Below, one piece after another: positions 8,073 through 17,416 of a DNA stretch of 64,000 nucleotides. How positions within the stretch are numbered: the first letter of the stretch is position 1; each line of letters opens with the position of its first letter. The position numbers were made by a program, and so were the translations under genes. The DNA is taken from the NCBI RefSeq assembly GCF_005116575.1, contig NZ_SWCN01000022.1, positions 1-64,000 of the forward strand, given 5' to 3'. This DNA comes from Desulforhopalus sp. IMCC35007 (GTDB lineage: Bacteria; Desulfobacterota; Desulfobulbia; Desulfobulbales; Desulfocapsaceae). Under the pieces are notes generated by a model. The model was given only the letters and a program-made list of their open reading frames with translations, made no database searches and was not told where the DNA came from.

Positions 8073-9350
8073 TCACATGAGTAGTCTGGGGATGAAAAGT
8101 GTCAAGTCATCCCAAAATGCTATAAGAAAAAGAATCGCTACCTCTACCACTAAAAAAGGTATTAAGGCCATACTTATCCGTTCAATTCGTTCACCTGTAA
8201 CCGAAGACATCACAAAGAGACAGGCACCAACAGGCGGAGTCATCAATGAAATATTGAGTGCCAGTACTATCATGATTCCGGCATGAACCGGGTCCATGCC
8301 AATGGTTGTGGTCAGCGGCCCCAGTACTGGAGCCAGGATAATCAAGGCAGCGTTAATATCCATAAACATACCGACTGCGAGCAGTAGGCCAAGAATCAGG
8401 GCTATGATCACCTTAGGGTCACTGGACAGAAACAGAAAAAAGGCAGCTATCTTCTGGGGAATCTGCATAAATGTCATCCACCAGCTCAAAATCGATGCGC
8501 TGGCAATGATCAGGAAAACGATACCGGTAATTCGGGAAGTACGAATGAGCATCTCTACTATATCCTGGAAGGTGAGTGCTCTGTAGACAACCACGCCTAT
8601 AAATAAGGCATAAAAAACTGCAATCGCTGCCGCCTCTGTTGGCGTAACTATGCCAAAAAGGATCCCACCCAGAATAATTCCAGGCATGAGAATGGCCAGA
8701 AAACTTGATTTAAATGCCCAGAATATGCGGATCAGGCTGAACTTTTCTTCACTCTTAGGAAGATTCAATCTTTTGCCCAAAAGTGCGATAACCGCCATAC
8801 ACAAAACACAAATCAATAGCCCCGGAAGAATTCCTGCGGCAAACAGCCCGGCAATAGAAACCCCCATGAGTGAACCGTAAATAACCATCAAATTGGATGG
8901 GGGAATGGTGGGACCAATTATAGAACCCGCAACGGTTACGGCGCATGAAAATGGCCGGCTGTAACCTTTTTTCACCATTGCAGGAACGAGAGTATTACCA
9001 AAAGCTGCGGTATCGGCCACTGCCGCTCCAGTCATTCCTGCAAAGAGTACCGAGGCAATCATGTTGGAGTGGGCAAGCCCTCCTCGCAGATGGCCTACCA
9101 GGGCATCTGCAAAAGCGGCGAGTTTTTGAGTGATGCCGGAGCGATTCATTATCTCTCCTGCCAAAATGAAAAAGGGCATAGCCATAAAGGTGAACAGGTC
9201 CAGTCCTTCAAAAAAACGTTTTGGGGCCATCATTAAAAAATTATCCCCGCCAATCTGAATGAGACCTGCTATCCCCGCTATCCCCAGGGTTACACCGATG
9301 GGCAATCCAATAAGTATAAAGAAAAAGAAAATTACTATTACGGTAATCAT
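8073..9350 (-). CDS. TRAP transporter large permease (DctM family)
   Basis: Inner-membrane protein of about 425 residues with 11-12 hydrophobic segments, including FFILAGEIMNRSG and GAAVADTAAFG, which are standard DctM blocks. It forms the sodium-driven translocation channel with DctQ. The start is set at ATG 9350, preceded by AGGAGCG; the longer frame to 9476 runs back into the dctQ gene and looks non-coding. The gene begins 22 bases after dctQ ends. Confidence 0.9.
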   Translation of the reverse strand: MITVIVIFFFFILIGLPIGVTLGIAGIAGLIQIGGDNFLMMAPKRFFEGLDLFTFMAMPFFILAGEIMNRSGITQKLAAFADALVGHLRGGLAHSNMIASVLFAGMTGAAVADTAAFGNTLVPAMVKKGYSRPFSCAVTVAGSIIGPTIPPSNLMVIYGSLMGVSIAGLFAAGILPGLLICVLCMAVIALLGKRLNLPKSEEKFSLIRIFWAFKSSFLAILMPGIILGGILFGIVTPTEAAAIAVFYALFIGVVVYRALTFQDIVEMLIRTSRITGIVFLIIASASILSWWMTFMQIPQKIAAFFLFLSSDPKVIIALILGLLLAVGMFMDINAALIILAPVLGPLTTTIGMDPVHAGIMIVLALNISLMTPPVGACLFVMSSVTGERIERISMALIPFLVVEVAILFLIAFWDDLTLFIPRLLM

Positions 9351-9372
9351 GCCACGCTCCTGTGTATGCTGA

Positions 9373-9885
9373 TCATTGGGTTTGAACCATACTTGCACCA
9401 ACCGGCTCTGACTTTCGGAACATGGAAACAAGGACCTGAAATGCGCACAGTGCTGAAGAGACTGGAACTGCTGCAAAGGGTACTACCATGGTAATACCAA
9501 AGATTGTCGCATACTGCCCCAGACCGTCTCTTGCCATACCAAAACCATACCAGGTGAGAAATATAAAAAATGAAAAACTGACTATATCGAGGATTTTAGA
9601 AAGAATTTTTGCTCCGTTTGGCGGCAAGAAACGTTGAACCATATTCAGACCGATGTGTTCCCGATAATAGGCGCCACATGATACCGCCAGAAGAGCTGCC
9701 CAGATCATCACATATCTGGACAATTCTTCTGTCCAGGTATGACCCAGATGAAGAAAATACCGTTCAATAACCCCAAACCAAATCACTACTACCATCACCC
9801 CCATCAGCAACGCACAGAGTCGCTCAACCACCCAGTTGACGCGTTGTGCGATGGTGACGATGAGGATTTGCCTGTCATCTTCCAT
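9373..9885 (-). CDS. TRAP transporter small permease (DctQ family)
   Basis: Small inner-membrane subunit of 170 residues with four hydrophobic segments and the conserved stretch W-T-E-E-L-S-R-Y (residues about 66-73) that typifies DctQ. GGGAGG precedes ATG 9885. It is the first gene of the TRAP operon dctQ-dctM-dctP on the minus strand. Confidence 0.9.
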   Translation of the reverse strand: MEDDRQILIVTIAQRVNWVVERLCALLMGVMVVVIWFGVIERYFLHLGHTWTEELSRYVMIWAALLAVSCGAYYREHIGLNMVQRFLPPNGAKILSKILDIVSFSFFIFLTWYGFGMARDGLGQYATIFGITMVVPFAAVPVSSALCAFQVLVSMFRKSEPVGASMVQTQ

Positions 9886-10055
9886 AAACTGCCTCCCTTG
9901 TAGAAATTAGTATCCTCTCTCTTTTCATATTTACAGTAACCTTTATAAGATTGCCTGAGAAGGCACGGGATATTTTTCTTTATTTTCTTTTAGAGGGGTA
10001 AATCTATCACCACATAACCGCTTTAAGAGGGTTTTGAACAAGCGTATTACAGTAT

Positions 10056-11237
10056 TTAAGGAACCTCAATGTCATCAATTGTGTTGATCAACCGCTCAGG
10101 TACCTCAATGCCCAATGTTGCCGATGTACTGTCCTTGAGACCGTTTCCGGTGGTCAAAATTACAACAACTGCATCCGGATCGAGACCAGGTGCGGCTTTC
10201 TGAAAACCAGCGAAAGCTGCAGCACCAGCGGGTTCAGTAAAAAGTCCTGTTGAGCTCGAGAGTTTGGCTTGTGCCTGAATGATTTCGTCGTCGGACACAG
10301 TGAGCATCTCTCCACCATATTCTTTCAGCTGAGCCAGAGCGTGAATACCGTTACGCGGCACATCGACACAAATGGAATCTGCTACTGTCGAGGTGGGTAT
10401 GTTCGTAAATTTTCCTGTCAGAAAAGCTCGGGTCAGCGCATCTGAGGTCTCTGCCTGAACACCAATTATTTTCGGTATTTTGGCGATAAGGCCAAGTTTT
10501 TTCAAATCTTTGAAACCTTTGTATATTCCTGCCAAAATGCAGCCGTCACCTACAGAAACAAAGAGGACATCAATAGGTTTTTTCAACTGCTTGAACAATT
10601 CCAGAGAAACAGTTTTTTTCCCTTCGATGGTCAACGGGTTGTAAGCGGTATTTCGATTCATGCCGCCTTTTTGGCGAGAGAATTCCATGGATAAATCATA
10701 GGCACGGTCGTAATTACCGTCTACCCTATACACAGTCGCACCATACTGCAAAGCCTGGACTAATTTCGCGGTTGGCGCAGTTTTAGGCAGAAAAAGGATG
10801 ATATTCTGCCCCGCAGCTGCTCCAATGCCAGCCATAGATGACCCTGCATTGCCGGTGGAAGCAAGGGTAATGTCATTGATATTAAATTTTTTGGCAGCAG
10901 CGGAAACAAGAAACGATGCTCGATCTTTAAATGATGCTGTTGGGTTTGAGCCATCATCTTTAATAAAAAGATTGATAAATCCCGTATCTCGCCTAAGGTT
11001 GGCCGGTTCCCACAGAGGACTGTTGCCCACAGGGATCGGTGGAAAATATTCGCGCTCTATCGGAAGCAAGTCAAGAATTTCAAATGAGGGATTCACTTTG
11101 CCATGGAGTTCCACTTCAAGAACACCAATCAAAGGCTGATCTGCAAGTTGCCCTTTGGAACATTCCGGGCAGACAGTGAGGTCAGGAGTAATATCGTAGG
11201 TCTTGCTACAGATTGTGCAACAGTAATTAAACTTCAT
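10056..11237 (-). CDS. Threonine synthase-like PLP enzyme with N-terminal zinc ribbon
   Basis: Fold-type II PLP enzyme of 393 residues. An N-terminal zinc ribbon (CTIC near residue 8, CPEC near 23) is followed by the catalytic domain. SNPTASFKDRAS holds the Schiff-base Lys, SVGDGCILAG is the phosphate-binding glycine loop, and the C-terminal TTGNGLKD is typical of threonine synthases. Start at ATG 11237, preceded by GGAG; a frame to 11297 adds an unrelated leader. Threonine synthase makes threonine from O-phosphohomoserine. The location beside a purine-catabolic set raises the chance of another beta-elimination or beta-replacement substrate. A broken copy of its first 30 codons lies at 6597-6788. 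Confidence 0.8.
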   Translation of the reverse strand: MKFNYCCTICSKTYDITPDLTVCPECSKGQLADQPLIGVLEVELHGKVNPSFEILDLLPIEREYFPPIPVGNSPLWEPANLRRDTGFINLFIKDDGSNPTASFKDRASFLVSAAAKKFNINDITLASTGNAGSSMAGIGAAAGQNIILFLPKTAPTAKLVQALQYGATVYRVDGNYDRAYDLSMEFSRQKGGMNRNTAYNPLTIEGKKTVSLELFKQLKKPIDVLFVSVGDGCILAGIYKGFKDLKKLGLIAKIPKIIGVQAETSDALTRAFLTGKFTNIPTSTVADSICVDVPRNGIHALAQLKEYGGEMLTVSDDEIIQAQAKLSSSTGLFTEPAGAAAFAGFQKAAPGLDPDAVVVILTTGNGLKDSTSATLGIEVPERLINTIDDIEVP

Positions 11238-11435
11238 TATTATTCTCCGCTTAAGGGCCAGCAACTCCGACTTCCTGGCGAAGTCACTATGCCCCAACTA
11301 TTGTTGAAAATGGACTGATATTGCCCTTCTAGACTTTTCAAAGTTGTCAGCGACATCGGTCAGCAATAGACCTTATCGTTAAGGTTTGTTCTACTTTGGT
11401 CGTTTTAGCCTGAGCCAATTGGTTTAAAATTTGTT

Positions 11436-12308
11436 TTAGGAACTCAGGCTTTTAAAAAATTCCTGTTCAAGAATTCTTACTTTTTTCAATCTCTGAACTG
11501 AAAGGAAATGGCTGTACAAGCTGTCATCGGAGAGATTGGCAGTCTTCAAAATCTTATCTTCTAAAATCCAGAGAACCTCTATTGATTTATCGCATGAAGG
11601 ATAACCCTTATCGTCGAGAAGAATAGTATCGTCTTTTGAAACTTGTATGATGTTGTTGATATCAACGAGTTTGACATCACCGGAACTGGTCAGAATCAAG
11701 TTGCCGTTACCAGCAAGATCAGTAACATAGCCTGATTCAGTAATCATTTTTCGCATTCTTGTTACAAAGGTTGCAATAGAATCACGCCCTTTTTCAGTGC
11801 GGGTAGGATCAAACGTTTCGCTTGGAAACCTGGACTGGTAGAAGGTCTCTAGAGGGTTTTTGCCAACAAGACCCCACGGATCAAGAATTGCGCCATGGAC
11901 ATATTCCTGGAGTCCACAAAGCACGATTTCACTCTTTCCTGCTAGGGTATACTCAACAATAAATTCATTGGATAGAGCAATACACTCAGGTCCCAAGAAT
12001 TTTAGAACAAGATTGTATGTTTTAATTTCATCCAGTGTCTCTTCTAGAGTTCTGAACCGGTTTCTGAGTATCCTGAGCATATACTTAGGCATAGCTCTTG
12101 GATACAAACGGATACCGTCGATAATCTCTCCTACTGTCTCCTTCTGCAGGTCTTCAGTGCTAAGGACCTCCAGGACATGAGATCTCATCCCTTGCCGGTT
12201 ATGTTTTCTGAAGAAATATTTCCCTGAATCATTAATAAAATTCAGTTGAATCACTTCCTCTCCGGTAAGGGATGTTTTATCCCGAATGTCACCACCCTGG
12301 TTTTTCAT
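11436..12308 (-). CDS. Kinase-fold-like protein of unknown function
   Basis: A 290-residue soluble protein that I cannot assign to a named family. Near residue 198, TDLAGNGNLILTSSGDVKLVDINN resembles the catalytic and metal-binding loops of protein-kinase-like enzymes: an Asp, an Asn five residues on, then a hydrophobic strand with a second Asp (KLVDINN in place of DFG). An upstream Glu/Lys pair is not obvious, so it may be a pseudokinase or an aminoglycoside-phosphotransferase-like enzyme. ATG 12308 lies one base past the glyA stop codon, and no other gene intervenes, so it is co-transcribed with glyA. A role tied to GlyA or the neighbouring PLP enzymes is inference. Confidence 0.7.
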   Translation of the reverse strand: MKNQGGDIRDKTSLTGEEVIQLNFINDSGKYFFRKHNRQGMRSHVLEVLSTEDLQKETVGEIIDGIRLYPRAMPKYMLRILRNRFRTLEETLDEIKTYNLVLKFLGPECIALSNEFIVEYTLAGKSEIVLCGLQEYVHGAILDPWGLVGKNPLETFYQSRFPSETFDPTRTEKGRDSIATFVTRMRKMITESGYVTDLAGNGNLILTSSGDVKLVDINNIIQVSKDDTILLDDKGYPSCDKSIEVLWILEDKILKTANLSDDSLYSHFLSVQRLKKVRILEQEFFKSLSS

Positions 12309-12311
12309 TTT

Positions 12312-13550
12312 TTATTTGTAAAGTGGAAAATCCTTACAAAGTTCAGCAATAGTCCCTTTTGCGCCGGCTATTTTCTCGGTGCTCTCAGGATTTTTCAAAA
12401 GATCTGCGATAAGGCCTCCAATGATTTCTGCCTGGGGTGCTTTCATCCCTCTGGATGTGATAGCCGGAGTTCCAATACGAATACCGCTGGTCACAAAAGG
12501 GCTTCTCGTTTCAAAAGGGATTGAATTTTTGTTTACGGTTATACCCACTTGGCCCAAGAGCTCTTCGGCAGCTTTTCCTGTAATGTCAAGAGAGGTGAGA
12601 TCTGCCAGCATCATGTGGTTGTCGGTACCACCTGATGTAAGATCAACTCCATTTTCTGTAAGAACTCTTGCCATCGTATTGGCGTTGTTTACCACATTTT
12701 TCTGATACTCTGTGAAGCTCTCAGAAAGGGCCTCTTTGAAGGCAACAGCCTTGGCTGCAATTACGTGCATAAGCGGTCCCCCCTGGATTCCAGGGAAAAT
12801 CATGCTGTTAAGTTTCTTACCAAACTCCTCTTTGGCCAGGATCAGCCCGCCTCTTGGCCCTCTCAAGGTTTTATGGGTGGTGGACGTTACGATATCGGCA
12901 ACCGGTATGGGAGAGGGATGGAGCCCGGTTGCAACAAGCCCTGCGATATGGGCCATGTCAACCATAAGATAGGCACCACAGGATTTTGCAACCTCTGCAA
13001 AACGATTAAAGTCGATGATTCTCGGATAGGCGCTTGCCCCTGCAATAATAACCTTTGGCTTGTGCTCTTTTGCAAGCTTTGCCATCTGCTCATAATCGAT
13101 GGTTCCAGTCGATTTTTGGACCCCGTAGTGGACGAAGTTATAGAGTTGTCCGGAAAAGTTAACGGGACTTCCATGGGTTAAATGACCCCCGTGGGCGAGA
13201 TCCATGCCCAGGATTGTATCCCCCGGCTTCACCATGGACATCAATGCCGCCATGTTAGCCCCGGATCCCGAGTGGGGCTGAACATTCACATAGTCTGCAT
13301 TAAACAGCACCTTTGCCCGTTCGATAGCAAGGCTTTCAGCGGCATCAGCAAAAGCACATCCACCATAATATCGTTTTGATGGATAGCCTTCTGCATATTT
13401 GTTCGTCAGGATACTTCCCTGCGCCTCCATTACAGCACGACTTACAATATTTTCCGATGCGATGAGCTCGATCCCATGCTCTTGCCGATCAGTTTCCTGA
13501 TCAAGAATGGCAGAAATCTCAGGGTCGGTTTCTAATAAATAATTTGACAT
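12312..13550 (-). CDS. glyA: Serine hydroxymethyltransferase
   Basis: Cytoplasmic PLP enzyme of 412 residues (normal family length 410-420) that interconverts serine and glycine with tetrahydrofolate. The PLP Lys lies in [37 protein letters not shown] and [10 protein letters not shown] are hallmark blocks of the family. In this island it could convert glycine left from purine breakdown into serine. It is followed almost directly by the kinase-like gene and preceded by an orphan PLP enzyme, with a stem-loop at 13580-13612 between the latter two. Confidence 0.95.
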   Translation of the reverse strand: MSNYLLETDPEISAILDQETDRQEHGIELIASENIVSRAVMEAQGSILTNKYAEGYPSKRYYGGCAFADAAESLAIERAKVLFNADYVNVQPHSGSGANMAALMSMVKPGDTILGMDLAHGGHLTHGSPVNFSGQLYNFVHYGVQKSTGTIDYEQMAKLAKEHKPKVIIAGASAYPRIIDFNRFAEVAKSCGAYLMVDMAHIAGLVATGLHPSPIPVADIVTSTTHKTLRGPRGGLILAKEEFGKKLNSMIFPGIQGGPLMHVIAAKAVAFKEALSESFTEYQKNVVNNANTMARVLTENGVDLTSGGTDNHMMLADLTSLDITGKAAEELLGQVGITVNKNSIPFETRSPFVTSGIRIGTPAITSRGMKAPQAEIIGGLIADLLKNPESTEKIAGAKGTIAELCKDFPLYK

Positions 13551-13579
13551 TTTGGTTTACCTATATGGGAAGTGAGATG

Positions 13580-13612
13580 GCCGCTTCAAGATCTTTTTGT
13601 AAGGGAAGCGGC
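13580..13612 (-). terminator. Stem-loop between PLP enzyme gene and glyA
   Basis: Perfect 8-base inverted repeat GCCGCTTC / GAAGCGGC (13580-13587, 13605-13612) with a 17-base loop. It follows the stop of the PLP enzyme gene by 26 bases on the minus strand. No U-run follows, so it may be a processing or attenuation element rather than a full terminator. Confidence 0.4.
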
Positions 13613-13637
13613 TCAAAATTTCTTTGACTGCCAGGTC

Positions 13638-15098
13638 TTAAAGAAGTCCCACTTTATTATTAAAATCAATGATCAGCTTATCTATTTCATCAACCTGGTT
13701 AAAGGTATTACCCCAGTAGTTGTCATGATCGTACCATTGAGCATTGAGTTCCTCCACATCCTTTGCCTGCTGTTCGATCCAGGTGTAATACTTGAGGTTG
13801 TGGATCGCTTTTTTATCGTAGTATCCAAGCTCCTTCATATTATCTATGCCGATGGAACCCAGCAGCTGAAGGTCACGCTGAATGTCATTACCAGAATAAG
13901 CTCCCCTTTCCTCAGTCAGTTCTTTAAGTCTAGAACCGTAGAGCTGCATTGAATCGGTTGCAATACTTACCACATAGTCATTTTCTGTGAGCTCATTGTA
14001 TTTGGCAAATTTTATTGCAGCAATCATATTGCCGATACCGGAGATACCCATAAGATCAAGTCTTGAAACCAGCTCTGCATCAACCCCGCTTGCCACAAGC
14101 GCCTCACGGCCATTACCTTCATTAAAGAGTCTCAGAAGCCTCATGGTTGCTTCATCGTCTACCGCCACGACAAAATCGGTTTCCTTGCAGTCATGAACCC
14201 ACGGAACATGCTTATCGCCGATTCCTTCAATCCTGTGTCCACCGAAACCATTCTGCAGAAGGGTTGGGCACTGGAGGGCCTCGGCCGCAACGATTTTAGA
14301 TCCAGGGAACTGTTTTTTCAGATAGGAGCCTGCTGCAAGGGTGCCGCCTGAGCCAGAGGAAGAGACGTAGCCTGCGAATTTTTTATCGCCGGTAACATAT
14401 TTATTTAAGACTTCTTCAATGGCACTTCCTGTGACGGTATAGTGCCAGAGCGGGTTACCCAGTTCGTCAAACTGATTGAAAATCCGCAGGTCTTCGCCAG
14501 ATTTTCTCAGCTCCCAGCACTTATCAAAGATCTCTTTTACATTTGATTCACATCCGGGAGTTGCAATGACCTGGCCTGCGATTTTATTGAGCCACTCAAA
14601 TCGTTCTTTAGACATCTCTTCCGGGAGAATGGCAATGGCATTACTGGCGAGAAGGTGAGAAATATAGGCGCCACCTCTGCAGTAATTGCCGGTGGAAGGC
14701 CAGACCGCTTTAGTCTTTTGTGGGTCGAACTGTCCCGTCACAAGAGTGGGCGCCAGACAACCAAAGGTGGCACCTACTTTGTGGGCCCCTGTGGGGAACC
14801 ATCGCCCGGACAACATAATGATGCTGGCCTTGCAGCCGGTAAGCTCAGGGGGGAGTACAAAGTGGTTTGGACCGCCATAGAGACCGCCTGAATCTTTTTG
14901 TTCATTACTCCAGGAAATCCTGTAGAGGTTGGCGGAGTGGAGATCCCACAGACCAATGTTCTTGAGCTGATCCTTTATAGTTGCAGGGATCTTGCTCGGA
15001 TCTTTCATCATGGCAAAGGTGGGCAGGGTGATTTTTTTATCCTTGCAATATGCAACGTTTTTTGCCTGTATTTCCTGGTTTATCGTTAAGTCAATCAT
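13638..15098 (-). CDS. Orphan PLP-dependent fold-type II enzyme (cysteine synthase/TrpB superfamily)
   Basis: A 486-residue protein, longer than cysteine synthases (about 310) and diaminopropionate lyases (about 400). The PLP Lys is K107 in FPTGAHKVGATFG; WPSTGNYCRGGAY is the substrate loop and SSSGSGGTLAAGSY the phosphate loop. A C-terminal extension from about residue 390 is rich in Asp, Asn and Tyr. A ribosome site GAGGAAATT precedes ATG 15098. It sits upstream of glyA, which suggests serine, diaminopropionate or a related C3 amino acid as substrate. I do not know a characterised member, so the reaction stays open. Confidence 0.75.
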   Translation of the reverse strand: MIDLTINQEIQAKNVAYCKDKKITLPTFAMMKDPSKIPATIKDQLKNIGLWDLHSANLYRISWSNEQKDSGGLYGGPNHFVLPPELTGCKASIIMLSGRWFPTGAHKVGATFGCLAPTLVTGQFDPQKTKAVWPSTGNYCRGGAYISHLLASNAIAILPEEMSKERFEWLNKIAGQVIATPGCESNVKEIFDKCWELRKSGEDLRIFNQFDELGNPLWHYTVTGSAIEEVLNKYVTGDKKFAGYVSSSGSGGTLAAGSYLKKQFPGSKIVAAEALQCPTLLQNGFGGHRIEGIGDKHVPWVHDCKETDFVVAVDDEATMRLLRLFNEGNGREALVASGVDAELVSRLDLMGISGIGNMIAAIKFAKYNELTENDYVVSIATDSMQLYGSRLKELTEERGAYSGNDIQRDLQLLGSIGIDNMKELGYYDKKAIHNLKYYTWIEQQAKDVEELNAQWYDHDNYWGNTFNQVDEIDKLIIDFNNKVGLL

Positions 15099-15174
15099 AA
15101 TTTCCTCAAGAATTAATCGTATTTATCTGTAAATTGTATAGCTGAGTCCCGGCTTATTTTCTTGTCTACCGGAG

Positions 15175-15663
15175 TTAGTAATTTGGCACAATAAGAACCG
15201 GGACATCCGACATTCGACTTACTCGTCTGGCAGTCGACCCCATGACTCGAATACCACGGACTCTTCTTGTTGATTTGCCCATAATAATCATGTCCGCCTT
15301 ATCTTCCTCTGCAACCCTTAATATTTCTTCACTCGGTCTGCCACTAACAACAAGAAGATCTTTAACGGGTGAACCGGCTTCTTGGCCGCCGCATTCATCA
15401 GCGTAGAATTTTTTCAACCGCTCTTTCATTTTGGTGAGGATTTTTTTCATTGTTTCTTTTTGCACCTCCTCCGACATATTTTCGGCGGTGTACGAATTGA
15501 TAAAAAATGCAGTCGCTTCGTTCATCGGTTCAACAACGTGGATCATGACTATTTTTGCTCCATATTGTTTTGCCAAGGCAAGGGCATGCTTGAAAACAGG
15601 CTTGGCCTGGTCTCCAAGATCAGTTGCATATAGTATAGTTGAAATACTTGGGGTCTCATTCAT
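15175..15663 (-). CDS. Universal stress protein (UspA family)
   Basis: Single-domain cytoplasmic Usp of 162 residues. The N-terminal strand ILYATDLGDQAKP and C-terminal MGKSTRRVRGIRVMGSTARRVSR hold a form of the ATP-binding pattern G-x2-G-x9-G-S/T, with the first Gly replaced (MGKSTR), so nucleotide binding is uncertain. Start ATG 15663 has GGTGG upstream; the longer frame needs GTG. Lies between the PLP-enzyme gene and the purine permease on the same strand. Confidence 0.85.
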   Translation of the reverse strand: MNETPSISTILYATDLGDQAKPVFKHALALAKQYGAKIVMIHVVEPMNEATAFFINSYTAENMSEEVQKETMKKILTKMKERLKKFYADECGGQEAGSPVKDLLVVSGRPSEEILRVAEEDKADMIIMGKSTRRVRGIRVMGSTARRVSRMSDVPVLIVPNY

Positions 15664-15797
15664 TATATCCACCACTTATTAATTCTCGAAATTTGGTTGG
15701 GGCTTAAGCATGTTGTAATTGAAGTATCTATATGCACGATACTTCCTTTACAGAAGTTAGCCCCTTTCTTTATCTCTCATCCACCTAAAGGTGTACT

Positions 15798-17252
15798 TCA
15801 TTCTCCATTCTCAATAGATTCTCGAACTTCAACTGATTTCACTTTGTCTCCTACTTCACCTTCTTCCTCCCCCACTTCGCCAAAGCTCAAAACAAGAGTC
15901 GCCAAAATAGCTGACATGCCACCCACCGCGATGGAAGAGTGTCCAATATCCTTAATAAGTTGTGGCATATTGGCAAAAACTTCAGGAACAAAGTGTACAC
16001 CAAGGCCAGAACCCAGAGAAATGGCTAAAATCAGCATTTCTTTACGACCAAGTGGCCTGGAAGTAATAATACGAATACCCGCAGAAGCTACCATGGCAAA
16101 AAGAATCAGAGTGGCTCCACCAAGAACAGGTTTTGGGATGATTGAAATTACACCACCAAGTACAGGGAAGATGCTCAGCAAAACTAGAATTCCCGCAATA
16201 TATTTACCAACATGGCGGGAAGCTACCCCAGTCATCTGGATAACCCCATTATTCTGACTGAAAGTTGCAAGAGGAAAGGCGGAAAAAACAGCGGCAAATG
16301 CTGAGTTAAACCCATCTGCCAAGATGCCGCCGGAGATACGTTTGACGTATTTCTCACCTTCAACAGGTTGTCCTGAAAGCATGGATGTAGCAGTTAAGTC
16401 ACCGATGGCTTCCATCACAATCAGCAGATAGATTATACCTACGGTGAACATCATGCTAAAATCGAATTGGAAAAAGCCAAATTTAAACGGTATAGGCAGA
16501 GAAAAAAGCGTAATTCCTGCCAGCTGACTGAAATCAATCTTGCCCATAAAAGCTGCTAGGATGTAACCCGCCATCAGACCAATCACCACCGAACCCATCC
16601 GCAAAAGAGGTCTGTTTGACCTGTTAAGGAAGATGATGATGGTCATAACCAGAGCCCCCAAACCTACATTTTCAAGTGAGCCAAAATCAGGGGTACCTTT
16701 GGCTGCAAAACCACCGCAAAAATCAACCATGCCGACCTGGATGAGCGTAAGGCCGATAAGGAGTACGACGACACCACTGACAACTGGAGTGATCACCTTT
16801 TGAAGATAAGGGAGCATTTGACTGGCAGCCATGGTGAAAAATGAACCTAGAAACATGCAGCCAAAGATTGTTGCCATAGCTGTTTCAATAGAGCCGCCAC
16901 CTTTTTTTACACTCAAGCCAATCACAATAATAGTGCTGATAAAAGTGAAACTCACGCCCTGAATCGAAAGAAGGCCTGATCCCAAAGGTCCAAAACGACT
17001 CACCTGGATGAAGGTTCCCACGCCGGAGGCAAAAAGAGCCATGCTGATCAGAAAACTGCTATACTCAATGGACAGACCCAACACTCCTGAGATAATTATA
17101 GCGGGTGTTATGATCCCAACAAACATGGCAAGAAGATGCTGCAGGGCACCGTATATGGCCTGCAATGGTGCAGGTTTGTCATCAAGCCCGTAGATGAGGT
17201 CATATTTGCGTTTTGCAGCATCGGAGCTGCTTTCCTTGATTGTAGAAGACAT
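15798..17252 (-). CDS. NCS2-family purine permease (xanthine/urate type)
   Basis: Inner-membrane proton-driven permease of 484 residues with 12-14 hydrophobic segments. The NAT signature Q-N-x-G-x4-T-[RKG] is present as QNNGVIQMTG, and GLGLS-like GSGLG turns follow. Relatives such as XanQ and UacT carry xanthine or urate. ATG 17252 is preceded by GGAGGGAAC; the frame could open at 17315 but without such a site. Its position among xanthine dehydrogenase and ygf/yge genes supports purine uptake. Confidence 0.9.
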   Translation of the reverse strand: MSSTIKESSSDAAKRKYDLIYGLDDKPAPLQAIYGALQHLLAMFVGIITPAIIISGVLGLSIEYSSFLISMALFASGVGTFIQVSRFGPLGSGLLSIQGVSFTFISTIIVIGLSVKKGGGSIETAMATIFGCMFLGSFFTMAASQMLPYLQKVITPVVSGVVVLLIGLTLIQVGMVDFCGGFAAKGTPDFGSLENVGLGALVMTIIIFLNRSNRPLLRMGSVVIGLMAGYILAAFMGKIDFSQLAGITLFSLPIPFKFGFFQFDFSMMFTVGIIYLLIVMEAIGDLTATSMLSGQPVEGEKYVKRISGGILADGFNSAFAAVFSAFPLATFSQNNGVIQMTGVASRHVGKYIAGILVLLSIFPVLGGVISIIPKPVLGGATLILFAMVASAGIRIITSRPLGRKEMLILAISLGSGLGVHFVPEVFANMPQLIKDIGHSSIAVGGMSAILATLVLSFGEVGEEEGEVGDKVKSVEVRESIENGE

Positions 17253-17416
17253 CTTGTTCCCTCCTGAAAATTGATTAGCCTTAAATATTGGAAGCATCGG
17301 AATTGTTGATTTCATGATCGCCCTCAGAGTCGCACCACCTGTATCCGAACTATCAGAGTAACAGTGGGTCGGATGATGGCCTTACGACACAGTGCTTGGG
17401 AAGACCATGGGCGTAA

